NCBI RefSeq assembly: GCF_001877785.1 | Contig: NZ_MINN01000074.1 | Span: forward strand, 186,001 to 250,000 | Reading direction: 5' to 3' | Source: Rossellomorea aquimaris | GTDB taxonomy: Bacteria; Bacillota; Bacilli; Bacillales; Bacillaceae_B | Length of the DNA: 64,000 nucleotides | In this document: piece after piece, positions 53,632 to 62,557 of the stretch | Layout: each line of letters starts with the position of its first letter | How positions within the stretch are numbered: position 1 is the first letter of the stretch | Translations under genes and position numbers: made by a program | The notes under the pieces: generated by a model | Databases searched by the model: none | Told to the model about the DNA's origin: nothing | What the model saw: the letters and a program-made list of their open reading frames with translations, nothing else

Positions 53632-54537
53632 ATGGATGTCATATTGATTGTACTGCCTGCCCTATTGGTTTTTGCTGTAGGATACATCGGGCAGAAGAAA
53701 CTCGGGTTTGAAATCAATTCTATTTCTAAAATGGCCATTTATTTAATGTATCCATTTCTTGCATTCAAGACGTTCTACGAGAATGAACTGAATATGGACT
53801 ACCTTTATATATTTATCTTTTGTTTGTCCCTTTGCCTGCTGTTGATCGTTACCATCAAAATAGTCGCCATGGCGAAGGGTTATTCCAAGCCTAAAGTCTC
53901 CGCGATGATTCTTTCTGGCGTATTTATGAACAGCGGGAATTATGGGGTACCCGTCATCCTTTTTGCGTTCGGGGAACTTGGCTTTCGCTACGCCGTCATC
54001 ATGATGGTGATTCAGTCGTTTCTAATGAATACCATAGGGTTGTATTATGCAGTCAGCGGGAGTGAAAAAACGAGGGATAACAAAGAGATTTGGATGAAGA
54101 TCATCAAAATGCCGATTCTTCACGGCGCATGGATAGGATTAAGTTTTCAGCTGCTTCAGCTCCATGTCCCATTGTTCATGAGCCAAACCATTGATCTGAT
54201 TTCTCAAGCGACAATCCCTGTCATCATGGTGGTATTGGGCATGCAGCTTGCCACCCTTGGAGGAAAAGCAGTGGAAAAAGGGGCGTTATCATTTATTATC
54301 ATCATGAGAATGGCCGCATCACCCGTGCTCGCTTTTATTCTTGTATCGTTCCTTCCTGTTAATACGGAACTCGGGGCGATTCTGATCATTTTGGCAAGCA
54401 TGCCGACTGCTGCCAATACCACGATGTTCTCCCTGCAATTCAACACGGAACCAGATTTGGTATCAGCAAGTACCCTAATCACGACTTTAATGAGTATTAT
54501 CACGATTCCAATCATGCTTGCTATAGTTTCAGTATGA
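53632..54537 (+). CDS. AEC-family (auxin efflux carrier) permease
   Basis: 301 residues, about 10 helices in two halves. FMNSGNYGVPVILFAFGE is the conserved N-terminal loop and MPTAANTTMFSLQFNTEPDL the C-terminal one. Bacterial AEC proteins include malate permeases (MleP/MdcF). Located 79 bases after the 2-HCT gene, it is probably a second carboxylate carrier in the regulon. A shared bidirectional terminator follows. Confidence 0.85.
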   Translation: MDVILIVLPALLVFAVGYIGQKKLGFEINSISKMAIYLMYPFLAFKTFYENELNMDYLYIFIFCLSLCLLLIVTIKIVAMAKGYSKPKVSAMILSGVFMNSGNYGVPVILFAFGELGFRYAVIMMVIQSFLMNTIGLYYAVSGSEKTRDNKEIWMKIIKMPILHGAWIGLSFQLLQLHVPLFMSQTIDLISQATIPVIMVVLGMQLATLGGKAVEKGALSFIIIMRMAASPVLAFILVSFLPVNTELGAILIILASMPTAANTTMFSLQFNTEPDLVSASTLITTLMSIITIPIMLAIVSV

Positions 54538-54594
54538 AGATCGATGCAATGAGGCGGAGTATCCAGTAATAATATTATGTATACTTTATGTAAT

Positions 54595-54628
54595 AAAAAA
54601 TCATCCTGGAGGTCCAGGATGATTTTTT
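54595..54628. terminator. Bidirectional terminator
   Basis: AAAAAATCATCCTGG (54595-54609) pairs perfectly with CCAGGATGATTTTTT (54614-54628) around a four-base loop. It serves the AEC gene and the convergent DUF948 gene. Confidence 0.9.
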
Positions 54629-54924
54629 TATCTTTTCATGCTTCTTGCAAATTCCTTTGCCACTTTTGGTGTTCTTTTTGCTTCATTCACAGTATACATG
54701 ATTGAACTTTTTTTCATCTGGATGTCTTCCTGAATTTCTCCCTGTGTTGTCTGCAGCTGATCGGTTTCTGCAGTCACGCGGTTCATATCTGCCTGAATAT
54801 TGTTGACTGTTTGGTTAATTGAATTAATCGCCGGCTTTGTGTCTTTGAATGTTTTCATTGCACTGACAGCAAGCATTATTAAAGCGACTGCCACAATTGC
54901 GATACTTATATAGACTAGCCACAT
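54628..54924 (-). CDS. DUF948 membrane protein
   Basis: 98 residues. One N-terminal membrane helix (about 3-22) is followed by a coiled-coil region (INQTVNNIQADMNRVTAETD). The general-stress proteins YtxG/YoxC type in B. subtilis look alike. GGTGGAGATC lies before the ATG. Role unknown; probably membrane-associated. Confidence 0.75.
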   Translation of the reverse strand: MWLVYISIAIVAVALIMLAVSAMKTFKDTKPAINSINQTVNNIQADMNRVTAETDQLQTTQGEIQEDIQMKKSSIMYTVNEAKRTPKVAKEFARSMKR

Positions 54925-55094
54925 ATGATCTCCACCTTTTCATAAATAATTCTGTTTTATTATACTTTCCCTGTTTTCAAGAAAATTAACTGTTTCTCCA
55001 TTCATTTTATTATTATTTTCTTACTATATGGCTTTACTAAAGGTCGTACAGCTAGTAATCTATTGATAAGTTTATGAGAGCGGAGGGAAAGTTG

Positions 55095-55880
55095 ATGGCA
55101 AAAGCTATATTCTTTGATTTGGACGACACATTGTTATGGGATGCAAAAAGCATCCAAAGTGCTTTTGATGAAACGTGTAAATATGCAGGTTCTAAAGCGG
55201 ATATAGATCCTGGGACATTAGAAAAGGAAGTAAGGAAAAACGCCAGGGAATTATATTCGACTTACGATACATATGAATTCACGCAAATGATCGGCATTAA
55301 TCCTTTTGAGGGTCTCTGGGGTGATTTTCCCGATGAACATCATGAACAATTTAAGAAAATGAAAGAAATCGTGCCTGAATACCGCGAACAAGCATGGACG
55401 CTTGGATTAGAAGATGCGGGAATTCACGACAAAGATCTTGGCAGGGAATTGGCGGAACGTTTCAGGACTGAAAGGAAGAATCACCCTTTTGTATATCAAG
55501 ACACGTTCCAGGTACTGGACGCCTTAAAGCATGAATACAGGCTGGTCCTTCTCACTAATGGTTCCCCTGATCTTCAAAACCTGAAACTGCAAATGACTAA
55601 GGAGCTCCTTCCTTATTTCGAAGAAGTCATTATTTCAGGAGCGGTCGGAAAGGGTAAACCCGATCAGGCGATGTTTCAGGATGCGCTTGATCGGCTGTCT
55701 CTCGGTAAGGAAGATGTCATAATGGTAGGTGACAATCTAAAGACAGACATAAAGGGTGCAAATCAAGCAGGCATAAAAAGTATATGGATAAATCGAAGGA
55801 ATGAGTATCCCGAAGAAGTCATTCCTGATTTCGAAATATCTGAGCTGAGCGAGCTTCCCCAATTGATGAAGCAATTATAA
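55095..55880 (+). CDS. HAD-family hydrolase (YsaA-like)
   Basis: 261 residues. CGGAGGG upstream supports the ATG at 55095 rather than 55074. FFDLDDTLLWD (nucleophile Asp about 8) is motif I, LTNGSPDLQ motif II, KGKPDQAMF gives the Lys, and VGDNLKTDIKGANQAG motif III/IV. A helical C1 cap lies between (about 20-115). B. subtilis YsaA has a similar start and length. Substrate not readable; phosphoserine and other small phosphates are possible. Confidence 0.8.
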   Translation: MAKAIFFDLDDTLLWDAKSIQSAFDETCKYAGSKADIDPGTLEKEVRKNARELYSTYDTYEFTQMIGINPFEGLWGDFPDEHHEQFKKMKEIVPEYREQAWTLGLEDAGIHDKDLGRELAERFRTERKNHPFVYQDTFQVLDALKHEYRLVLLTNGSPDLQNLKLQMTKELLPYFEEVIISGAVGKGKPDQAMFQDALDRLSLGKEDVIMVGDNLKTDIKGANQAGIKSIWINRRNEYPEEVIPDFEISELSELPQLMKQL

Positions 55881-55960
55881 TCATTCTCATAATCGGTGTC
55901 CCATTTTCATAAAATGTGCACTGCATGGGGGTAGTTCTCAACATGAAGGAGGCACACCGT

Positions 55961-56416
55961 ATGGCAGATGGATTTCATGAGAAACTGGTGGATGCGTCCA
56001 TTGAAAAAGTATGGGATTTTGTAAGCGACCTTGACAAATGGGCTGCGCTGGTCCCCGGCTACATGGAACATACAATAATCAGTGATGCAGAATCAGAATG
56101 GAAATTCAAAGTCGATGCAGTTCTTTTTAGAAAAAAGATTCATGCAAAAGTGGAAATCAAAGAATGGGTAAAACCCGGTAAAGTATCATTCACATTAACA
56201 GGGCTCAATGAAAAGTTTACTGGCAGCGGTTCATTTCAAGCATCCCGTCTATCAACACACGAGACCATTGTAAGGGGGAGATTGTCCATCAGCCCTGATA
56301 GTTCAATGGGCAAACTGATCACTCCCATGATTGAAAGAAAAGTTCCCGAAATGACAAGGGAATTTACAAACAATGTTTCCGATGAAATTGAAAGACTCTA
56401 TTCCCACAACTTATAA
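55961..56416 (+). CDS. CoxG-like SRPBCC protein
   Basis: 151 residues. AAGGAGG at 55946-55952 fixes the ATG at 55961. The sequence (EKVWDFVSDLDKWAALVPGY, GLNEKFTGSGSF, near-terminal EFTNNVSDEIERLY) fits the carbon monoxide dehydrogenase subunit G/CoxG branch of the START-like fold. No CO dehydrogenase is present, so it is a stand-alone lipid- or ligand-binding protein. A hairpin follows. Confidence 0.75.
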   Translation: MADGFHEKLVDASIEKVWDFVSDLDKWAALVPGYMEHTIISDAESEWKFKVDAVLFRKKIHAKVEIKEWVKPGKVSFTLTGLNEKFTGSGSFQASRLSTHETIVRGRLSISPDSSMGKLITPMIERKVPEMTREFTNNVSDEIERLYSHNL

Positions 56417-56429
56417 AGATGACGAAGCT

Positions 56430-56459
56430 GAACCAGCGGAGTAAATAATCCGCTGGTTC
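56430..56459 (+). terminator. Hairpin after the CoxG-like gene
   Basis: GAACCAGCGGA (56430-56440) pairs perfectly with TCCGCTGGTTC (56449-56459). The downstream TTCC is a weak tail, so it may terminate poorly. Confidence 0.55.
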
Positions 56460-56631
56460 TTCCAATTAAATCTGAAAAATCGGGGGTCTCCCGTCAGAGG
56501 TTCATTGTTAGTTAAAAAAACATAGGTTATGCTAAGATATAAACCGGCTTGTATAAAGCAGGGATTGGTTTTAACGAAAAAATTCAGGTAACTACATATA
56601 CTATAAGCAGTAAGTTTTAAAGAGGGGTCAT

Positions 56632-59208
56632 ATGATGCAAAACCTTGAATCGATCCGCGAAAAAGCGATTGAGGAAACAAAAATAAAGATTGAAGAAGAT
56701 ATTTCTCATTTTCTTGCGTCACACAAGGAATGTCCTGCATTTCAAGACTATTTGTCAGAAAGAAGCGGCTTTTTTCAGCAGATTTGGTTGAATACATGGC
56801 TGAACAAGGTGACAAATAATATTCTTAGAAGTCATAAAAAAGCATTTCTGCGTAGTAAGGGATATGAAGTAGAAGGAGTCGATAAAAAAATTCTGAATAA
56901 AATGTTCCGAAATGAAATCCGGAATGTGCGCCCTTTCCATGTTAGGGAGTGGGTGCAGGAGCATGCGCCGGATGAGCAGGAATGGGAAACTCGTCACCGT
57001 AAGGAAAGAGAACGTTATCTCAAAGAAATGGAAGAAAGGATAACGGCTTCCCAAAGAAAAGGTGTCCAAAAAGAAATTTTATATTTCCTGGAGCAAAAGG
57101 TCGAAGAACAGGAGCTTAACTGGTATTTGGAATTAAGGTATATTTTCTCAAAAAAGATCGTGAGTGACTTGAATTCTAAACCGAAATATAAACAAATCGA
57201 CCCGTATGCTCTTGAGGACAAGTTAGAAGAACAAGGAATGCTCAGCAATCATGAATTTACTACAGTTACTGACATGCTAATGGAATTTACTGGATCGATT
57301 CATAAGAAAAGTGAACAATGGGAACGAAATCTCTGGGAATATGAAACGTATCATTTTCCATATGAAAGGTTCATTTTTTCTTACACAGAGAATATTATAT
57401 CATCTTATGTATGTGAGAATCTTTCGGCCGATATCCTTGCTTCCTATAAGGAAATTTACGGAAGGAAACTTTCACAGGAGCAGGTTATCAAATGGGCACA
57501 ACCTGTCATCATGAAAGAAAAAACTCTTTTCTTCAATTGGATCCGCGAAGAATATGTCGTCGATTTGGTGGAGCTTGCAGCTGTACCTTTTGATATAGAT
57601 GAGCATCTGTCACTTTATAGAACAGCGCTTGAAAAGAGACTCCAGCGTAAAGAGGAAGAAGAAGCGTTATTAAAAGAAAAGCAAGAAGAAGAGGCGCGGA
57701 TACTGCATGACATTTTCGGCCAGGAATACAGTCCATCCCAAAGAAAAGGGATAGAATACGTCCTCCATATAGGAGAAACGAATACAGGTAAAACCCATAA
57801 AGCGTTGACCCGCATGAAAGCTGCCGATAGCGGAATTTACCTTGCCCCTTTAAGATTATTGGCCCTGGAAGCTTTTGATAAACTGAATAGCGAAGGAGTG
57901 CCTTGCAGTCTTAAGACTGGAGAGGAAGAAAAAGAAGTCGGCGGTGCACGTCATATGGCATGCACAGTTGAGATGTTCCACGAAAAGGATGATTACGAAG
58001 TGGTCGTTATCGACGAAGCGCAGATGCTCGCTGATCAGGATCGAGGTTTCTCATGGTATAAGGCCATAACGAAAGCAAGGGCAAAAGAGGTCCATATTAT
58101 CGGGAGTGAAAATGTACGGACTCTCTTACTTGGTCTGGTTGGAGAAGATGGGGTGCAGGTACACAATTACGAAAGAGAGATCCCTTTACAGGTAGAAAAG
58201 AAGGAATTTAAATTAAAGCATGCAAGGCAGGGAGACGCCCTTGTCTGCTTTTCGAGGAAGAAAGTGCTGGATACAGCATCAAGACTTCAGAATAACGGCC
58301 ACAAAGTGAGCATGATTTATGGAAGCATGCCCCCAGAGACGCGAAAGAAGCAGATGATGCAATTCATTACCGGTAAGACAAAGGTAATCGTGGCAACAGA
58401 CGCGATCGGAATGGGGTTGAACCTGCCGATCAGGAGAATCGTATTTCTTGAAAACGATAAGTTTGACGGGACGAGAAGAAGGCTCCTTACATCACAGGAA
58501 GTCAAGCAGATCGCAGGAAGAGCTGGAAGAAAAGGCATCTATGAGGCAGGGAAGATCGCCTTCACCAAGGACATTAATAAAATGACGCACTTATTGACGC
58601 AGGATGATCCCTCCCTTAAAACATTTGCGATAGCCCCTACAAGCAGTGTTTTTGAACGATTCCAGCGTTATTATCATGATCTGGATACCTTCTTCGACTT
58701 ATGGGATCGCTATGACAGTCCTTACGGGACAGAAAAAGCTTCTTTAACTGAAGAGAAAGAATTGTTCGAACTCGTCCGGGGGACAGATATAGAAGCAAGG
58801 CTCTCTATTAATGATTTATACGGATTCCTTCACCTGCCGTTTTCTAAGAAAGAAAACAAGCTTACTCAGCAATGGCTGGATTCCATGTATGCGATTGTCC
58901 ATGACGAAGAGCTTCCCGAGCCTGATATCAGTAATAAAAACCTTGAACAGAAAGAAATTTCCTATAAGGCAGTAGGTCTGCATTTATTACTTCTTTACCG
59001 TTTAGGAAGGCAGACAGAAGCATATTATTGGGAAAGAACAAGGCAGGAAATCGCTGATGGTGTGCATGAAAGCCTGCGGACCGAAGTGAAAGGTCTTTCA
59101 AAGAGATGCAGGAATTGCGGGAAGAAGCTTCCTCCCAACTTTGGTTTTCCTATATGTGACCGGTGCCATACGTTGAAGCGTAAGCGGCGGGAAAGAAGGA
59201 AGGGGTAA
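56632..59208 (+). CDS. Suv3-like DEAQ-box RNA helicase
   Basis: 858 residues. An N-terminal helical region of about 350 residues, rich in charged coiled-coil (KRLQRKEEEEALLKEKQEEE), is unlike mitochondrial Suv3. The helicase core has Walker A GETNTGKTHKA (about 381), APLRLLALEA (motif Ia), VVIDEAQML (motif II, about 460), and QIAGRAGRKGIYEAGKIAF (motif VI, about 625). A C-terminal Suv3_C-like part is followed by a zinc ribbon, CRNCGKKLPP and CDRC (about 825-845). Such proteins unwind RNA with RNA-degrading partners. AAAGAGGGG is upstream. Confidence 0.85.
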   Translation: MMQNLESIREKAIEETKIKIEEDISHFLASHKECPAFQDYLSERSGFFQQIWLNTWLNKVTNNILRSHKKAFLRSKGYEVEGVDKKILNKMFRNEIRNVRPFHVREWVQEHAPDEQEWETRHRKERERYLKEMEERITASQRKGVQKEILYFLEQKVEEQELNWYLELRYIFSKKIVSDLNSKPKYKQIDPYALEDKLEEQGMLSNHEFTTVTDMLMEFTGSIHKKSEQWERNLWEYETYHFPYERFIFSYTENIISSYVCENLSADILASYKEIYGRKLSQEQVIKWAQPVIMKEKTLFFNWIREEYVVDLVELAAVPFDIDEHLSLYRTALEKRLQRKEEEEALLKEKQEEEARILHDIFGQEYSPSQRKGIEYVLHIGETNTGKTHKALTRMKAADSGIYLAPLRLLALEAFDKLNSEGVPCSLKTGEEEKEVGGARHMACTVEMFHEKDDYEVVVIDEAQMLADQDRGFSWYKAITKARAKEVHIIGSENVRTLLLGLVGEDGVQVHNYEREIPLQVEKKEFKLKHARQGDALVCFSRKKVLDTASRLQNNGHKVSMIYGSMPPETRKKQMMQFITGKTKVIVATDAIGMGLNLPIRRIVFLENDKFDGTRRRLLTSQEVKQIAGRAGRKGIYEAGKIAFTKDINKMTHLLTQDDPSLKTFAIAPTSSVFERFQRYYHDLDTFFDLWDRYDSPYGTEKASLTEEKELFELVRGTDIEARLSINDLYGFLHLPFSKKENKLTQQWLDSMYAIVHDEELPEPDISNKNLEQKEISYKAVGLHLLLLYRLGRQTEAYYWERTRQEIADGVHESLRTEVKGLSKRCRNCGKKLPPNFGFPICDRCHTLKRKRRERRKG

Positions 59209-59238
59209 GTGGTCATTTGGATGTGAATACTTAACGTA

Positions 59239-59274
59239 AAAAAGCAAGCGGGATGCAGGATCCGCTTGCTTTTT
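59239..59274. terminator. Bidirectional terminator
   Basis: AAAAGCAAGCGG (59240-59251) pairs with CCGCTTGCTTTT (59262-59273), flanked by A and T runs. It lies between the helicase and CAP genes. Confidence 0.85.
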
Positions 59275-59282
59275 AATTTGCA

Positions 59283-60413
59283 TTACCGGCTGAAGAAGTT
59301 CTCTGTATAATAAGGCTGCGATTCCCCATTAAAGGCAACCCCTACGCCGAGATATTCGTAATGTGACTGAAGGATGTTATCCCTGTGACCTTTTGAATTC
59401 ATTAATCCCTCATGTGCAAAAATTGAACTCATCTGCCCGTAGGCAAGATTTTCTCCCGCTGTCCTGAAAGCGACATCGTCTTCTTCCATGCGGTCAAAGG
59501 GAGATTTTCCTTCGCGGTTTGTATGGCTGAAATAATTGTTGTCCGCCATATCCAAACTGTGCTTGCGTGCCGTCTGCTTTACCTCATTATCCCATGTCAG
59601 GGGAGACAATCCGTGATTTACCCTGGCGGCATTGGTAAGGTCGAATAACTGAAACTCGAATCCTTCTTTCAGTTCCGGATTCGGTTCTGTATAAAATCCC
59701 TGCTTCTTTTGTTCCAGACTTCGATCAATGATTTGCACACCTGTGACAGAATCCTGTTCATGTTTGTCATAAAAGACGGTGACATAGCTGTCATCGACCT
59801 GGAAGACATCATGTTCTCCATTGTTCTGCAGCTGGTAGACCGTAAGTCCTTTTCTTATCGACGTCAAGGGATCACCAAGCCTGCCTTGAACTGTTTCTTT
59901 CGTACTGTCAATTTCTATCCCTGCAGAAGAAGTCAGTAAGTCCTGATTGGTATATAATCCATTTACATGCTGTTCTGCATCATAGGACACCATAAAAAAA
60001 TTTTGATAATCTTCATGATAGGTATGCCAGTACGACCCGTACTCGTTAAGTGTTTTACGTACTGGAGCCCCAAGCTCTTTTTCCACCGAATCACGGGAGT
60101 CACCCAGTTCAATATTATGTATGGAAAATTGCTGGTTTTCCGGAGCGGAAAGAGACGGCTTATCGATTGTTCCCCGGTCTTGCCTGTCTTCGCCATTTTT
60201 TAGTTCTCCGATGGACTCATCCAGTTTGACCAAAAGCAGATTCAATTCATTATAAAATTGGTCAAAAGCATTCTGGACTTTCGGGCTGTCTTTCATTTCC
60301 TGTATTTTAGAAAGCATGGAATCCAGTCCGGTCGCCTCTACTTTTTCTTCCCAGACCGGTTTAGAACCATATGCAATAAATATTACTACTATAAGCATCA
60401 ATAATCGCTTCAT
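59283..60413 (-). CDS. CAP-domain protein, YlbC-like
   Basis: 376 residues. The ATG at 60413 follows GGAGTG on the minus strand; the upstream ATG does not fit. An N-terminal hydrophobic helix (RLLMLIVVIFIAY) anchors or exports it. Residues about 100-240 form the CAP-associated N domain (IELGDSRDSVEKELGAPVRK and a paralogous EIDSTKETVQGRLGDPL). The CAP/SCP domain is about 250-370 with TNAARVNHGLSPLTWD, YFSHTNREGKSPFDRM and GHRDNILQSHYEYLGVGVA. Extracellular; function of YlbC is unclear. Confidence 0.85.
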   Translation of the reverse strand: MKRLLMLIVVIFIAYGSKPVWEEKVEATGLDSMLSKIQEMKDSPKVQNAFDQFYNELNLLLVKLDESIGELKNGEDRQDRGTIDKPSLSAPENQQFSIHNIELGDSRDSVEKELGAPVRKTLNEYGSYWHTYHEDYQNFFMVSYDAEQHVNGLYTNQDLLTSSAGIEIDSTKETVQGRLGDPLTSIRKGLTVYQLQNNGEHDVFQVDDSYVTVFYDKHEQDSVTGVQIIDRSLEQKKQGFYTEPNPELKEGFEFQLFDLTNAARVNHGLSPLTWDNEVKQTARKHSLDMADNNYFSHTNREGKSPFDRMEEDDVAFRTAGENLAYGQMSSIFAHEGLMNSKGHRDNILQSHYEYLGVGVAFNGESQPYYTENFFSR

Positions 60414-60610
60414 GCGGTAACACTCCAATCTATCCTTCATTTTACCCAAAAAATCATGGAAGGAAAACGTATGGAAAACTTTTCACCACTGTATACCCCA
60501 GATTGGATCCTTTCAATCCATATTCCCTGTTTTAGTATAGTTTTGTATGGGTAACATAAAAAGTAGATTCCATTTAAGACCGGGAAATAAATGAAAAGGG
60601 GAATAAATCA

Positions 60611-61426
60611 ATGAAACTAACACATGAAGAAAGAATACAGCTGCATGAATTTAATAATCTGACAAAGTCCTTGAGTTTCAATATGTATGATATTTGCTAT
60701 ACAAAGACAAGGGAAGAGAGGGAAGCTTACATAGAATATATTGACGAACAGTACAATGCAGAAAGGCTCACAAAGATACTCACGCACGTTTCGGATATCA
60801 TAGGGGCCCATGTCCTGAATATTGCGAAACAGGATTATGTACCCCAGGGGGCAAGTGTGACGATCCTTGTGTCAGAGGGACCCATAGTAGAAGTCCCGAC
60901 TGAACATTTCGATGAATCGCCGGGTCCGCTTCCATCTTCCGTGACGATGCATCTGGATAAAAGCCATATCACGGTTCATACTTATCCCGAATATCATCCT
61001 CATGAAGGAATCAGTACATTCCGTGCAGATATTGATGTATCCACGTGCGGAGAAATATCGCCATTAAAAGCACTCAATTATCTGATTCACTCATTCGACA
61101 CTGATATCATGACGATGGATTACCGGGTTCGCGGCTTTACAAGGGATATCAATGGACGAAAATTATTCATTGATCACGATATCAATTCCATCCAAAACTA
61201 TATTCCGGAAGAAATCAAAGACGAGTATGACATGATAGATGTAAACGTCTATCCACAAAATATCTTCCATACAAAATGTAAATTGAAGGAATTCGACTTG
61301 AATAACTATCTGTTCGGTTATTCAAAGGAGAAGCTTGAAAAGGAAGAGGCCGATGAAATAACGAAGAAATTGAAGATGGAAATGGATGAAATTTTTTACG
61401 GGAAGAATATACACAACCATTACTAG
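60611..61426 (+). CDS. speD: S-adenosylmethionine decarboxylase, class 1A
   Basis: 271 residues. [20 protein letters not shown] and the cleavage-site region [16 protein letters not shown], in which the serine becomes the pyruvoyl group (about Ser118), match E. coli SpeD closely. It gives decarboxylated AdoMet for spermidine synthesis. Most Bacillus have the short 1B enzyme (SpeH, about 126 residues), so the long proteobacterial-type form is notable. GAAAAGGGG is upstream; a terminator follows. Confidence 0.93.
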   Translation: MKLTHEERIQLHEFNNLTKSLSFNMYDICYTKTREEREAYIEYIDEQYNAERLTKILTHVSDIIGAHVLNIAKQDYVPQGASVTILVSEGPIVEVPTEHFDESPGPLPSSVTMHLDKSHITVHTYPEYHPHEGISTFRADIDVSTCGEISPLKALNYLIHSFDTDIMTMDYRVRGFTRDINGRKLFIDHDINSIQNYIPEEIKDEYDMIDVNVYPQNIFHTKCKLKEFDLNNYLFGYSKEKLEKEEADEITKKLKMEMDEIFYGKNIHNHY

Positions 61427-61430
61427 ACCG

Positions 61431-61466
61431 ATCCCCTGTTGGTACTTGCCGACAGGGGATTTTTTT
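61431..61466 (+). terminator. Terminator of speD
   Basis: ATCCCCTGT (61431-61439) pairs perfectly with ACAGGGGAT (61452-61460), followed by T7. Confidence 0.9.
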
Positions 61467-61548
61467 GAAAAATACACATGTCGCCACCCCGCTGAATCCT
61501 TTCATTCAGTATAATAGGGATGGAAGCTAATGATAAGGAGGATTACCA

Positions 61549-62346
61549 ATGAATTCACATGAAATAGATTTTAAGCTGCATGGAGATGACATGCAGTTCG
61601 TGGAAATCGAGCTTGATCCAGGAGAGAGTGCCGTTGCGGAAGCGGGAGGCATGATGATGATGGATGACGGCATCTCAATGGAAACGATCTTCGGTGACGG
61701 TGCACATGATGGAAGGGGAGGCGGCTTATTCGGCAAGCTGGTTGGGGCCGGTAAACGTTTGTTGACAGGGGAAAGTTTATTTATGACTGTCTTTACGAAC
61801 GAAGGAAGCGGCAAGAAACATGTTTCTTTTGCAGCTCCTTACCCTGGTAAAATCATCCCTGTTGACTTAAGTGAACTAGGCGGGAAAGTCATCTGTCAGA
61901 AGGATGCTTTCTTGTGTGCAGCAAAAGGTGTTGCAGTCGGGATCGACTTTCAAAAGAAACTGGGTACTGGTTTCTTTGGCGGAGAAGGATTTATCATGCA
62001 GAAGCTGGAAGGAGACGGCCTTGCATTTTTGCATGCCGGCGGAACAATACATAGAAAAGAACTTCAGCCGGGTGAATTGCTGAGAGTCGATACAGGATGC
62101 CTGGTCGCCATGACAAAAGATGTGGAGTACAACATTGAGTATGTAGGAAAGATAAAGTCTGCTTTTCTCGGCGGAGAAGGACTGTTCTTCGCCACGGTGC
62201 GCGGGCCCGGGACTGTATGGATTCAATCACTTCCATTCAGCCGCCTGGCAGAAAGAATTTATGCAAACGCCCCTGGAGGCGGTAAATCAACTGGAGAAGG
62301 CAGTATTTTAGGTGGAATCGGTGATTTCTTGAACGGTGATGATTGA
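61549..62346 (+). CDS. TIGR00266/AIM24-family protein
   Basis: 265 residues. [19 protein letters not shown], the glycine-rich [33 protein letters not shown] and [18 protein letters not shown] are AIM24 hallmarks. It forms a double beta-helix; the role is unknown, although the yeast relative is mitochondrial. GGAGG lies eight bases before the ATG. Cytosolic by lack of signal. Confidence 0.85.
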   Translation: MNSHEIDFKLHGDDMQFVEIELDPGESAVAEAGGMMMMDDGISMETIFGDGAHDGRGGGLFGKLVGAGKRLLTGESLFMTVFTNEGSGKKHVSFAAPYPGKIIPVDLSELGGKVICQKDAFLCAAKGVAVGIDFQKKLGTGFFGGEGFIMQKLEGDGLAFLHAGGTIHRKELQPGELLRVDTGCLVAMTKDVEYNIEYVGKIKSAFLGGEGLFFATVRGPGTVWIQSLPFSRLAERIYANAPGGGKSTGEGSILGGIGDFLNGDD

Positions 62347-62447
62347 TATATGTATGGATTTGAGGCAGCAGGGTTTTTTCGCTGTCTTTTTTATTTGCCG
62401 GTTTATTCCACATGCCTCTCTGGGCACAGCCCTTCCGCTTTTCATTT

Positions 62448-62492
62448 GTCCAGCTCCGGCGGCTAGAGGCGACAAGCCGCCTCCGCTTTTCT
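62448..62492. repeat. Short dispersed GC-rich repeat
   Basis: GTCCAGCTCCGGCGGCTAGA continues to CGCCTCCGCTTTTCT, with GGCGGCT/AGCCGCC (62458-62464 with 62475-62481) folding as a hairpin. Its end, AGCCGCCTCCGCTTTTCT, differs by one base from 20653-20670 inside the nested palindrome. This type of sequence recurs in Bacillus genomes. Confidence 0.6.
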
Positions 62493-62557
62493 GTGTTATT
62501 CACCCATTTTTTCTTCCTGACATATGTAATAGTAGATGAAATGGAAAGGGTGGTTTT

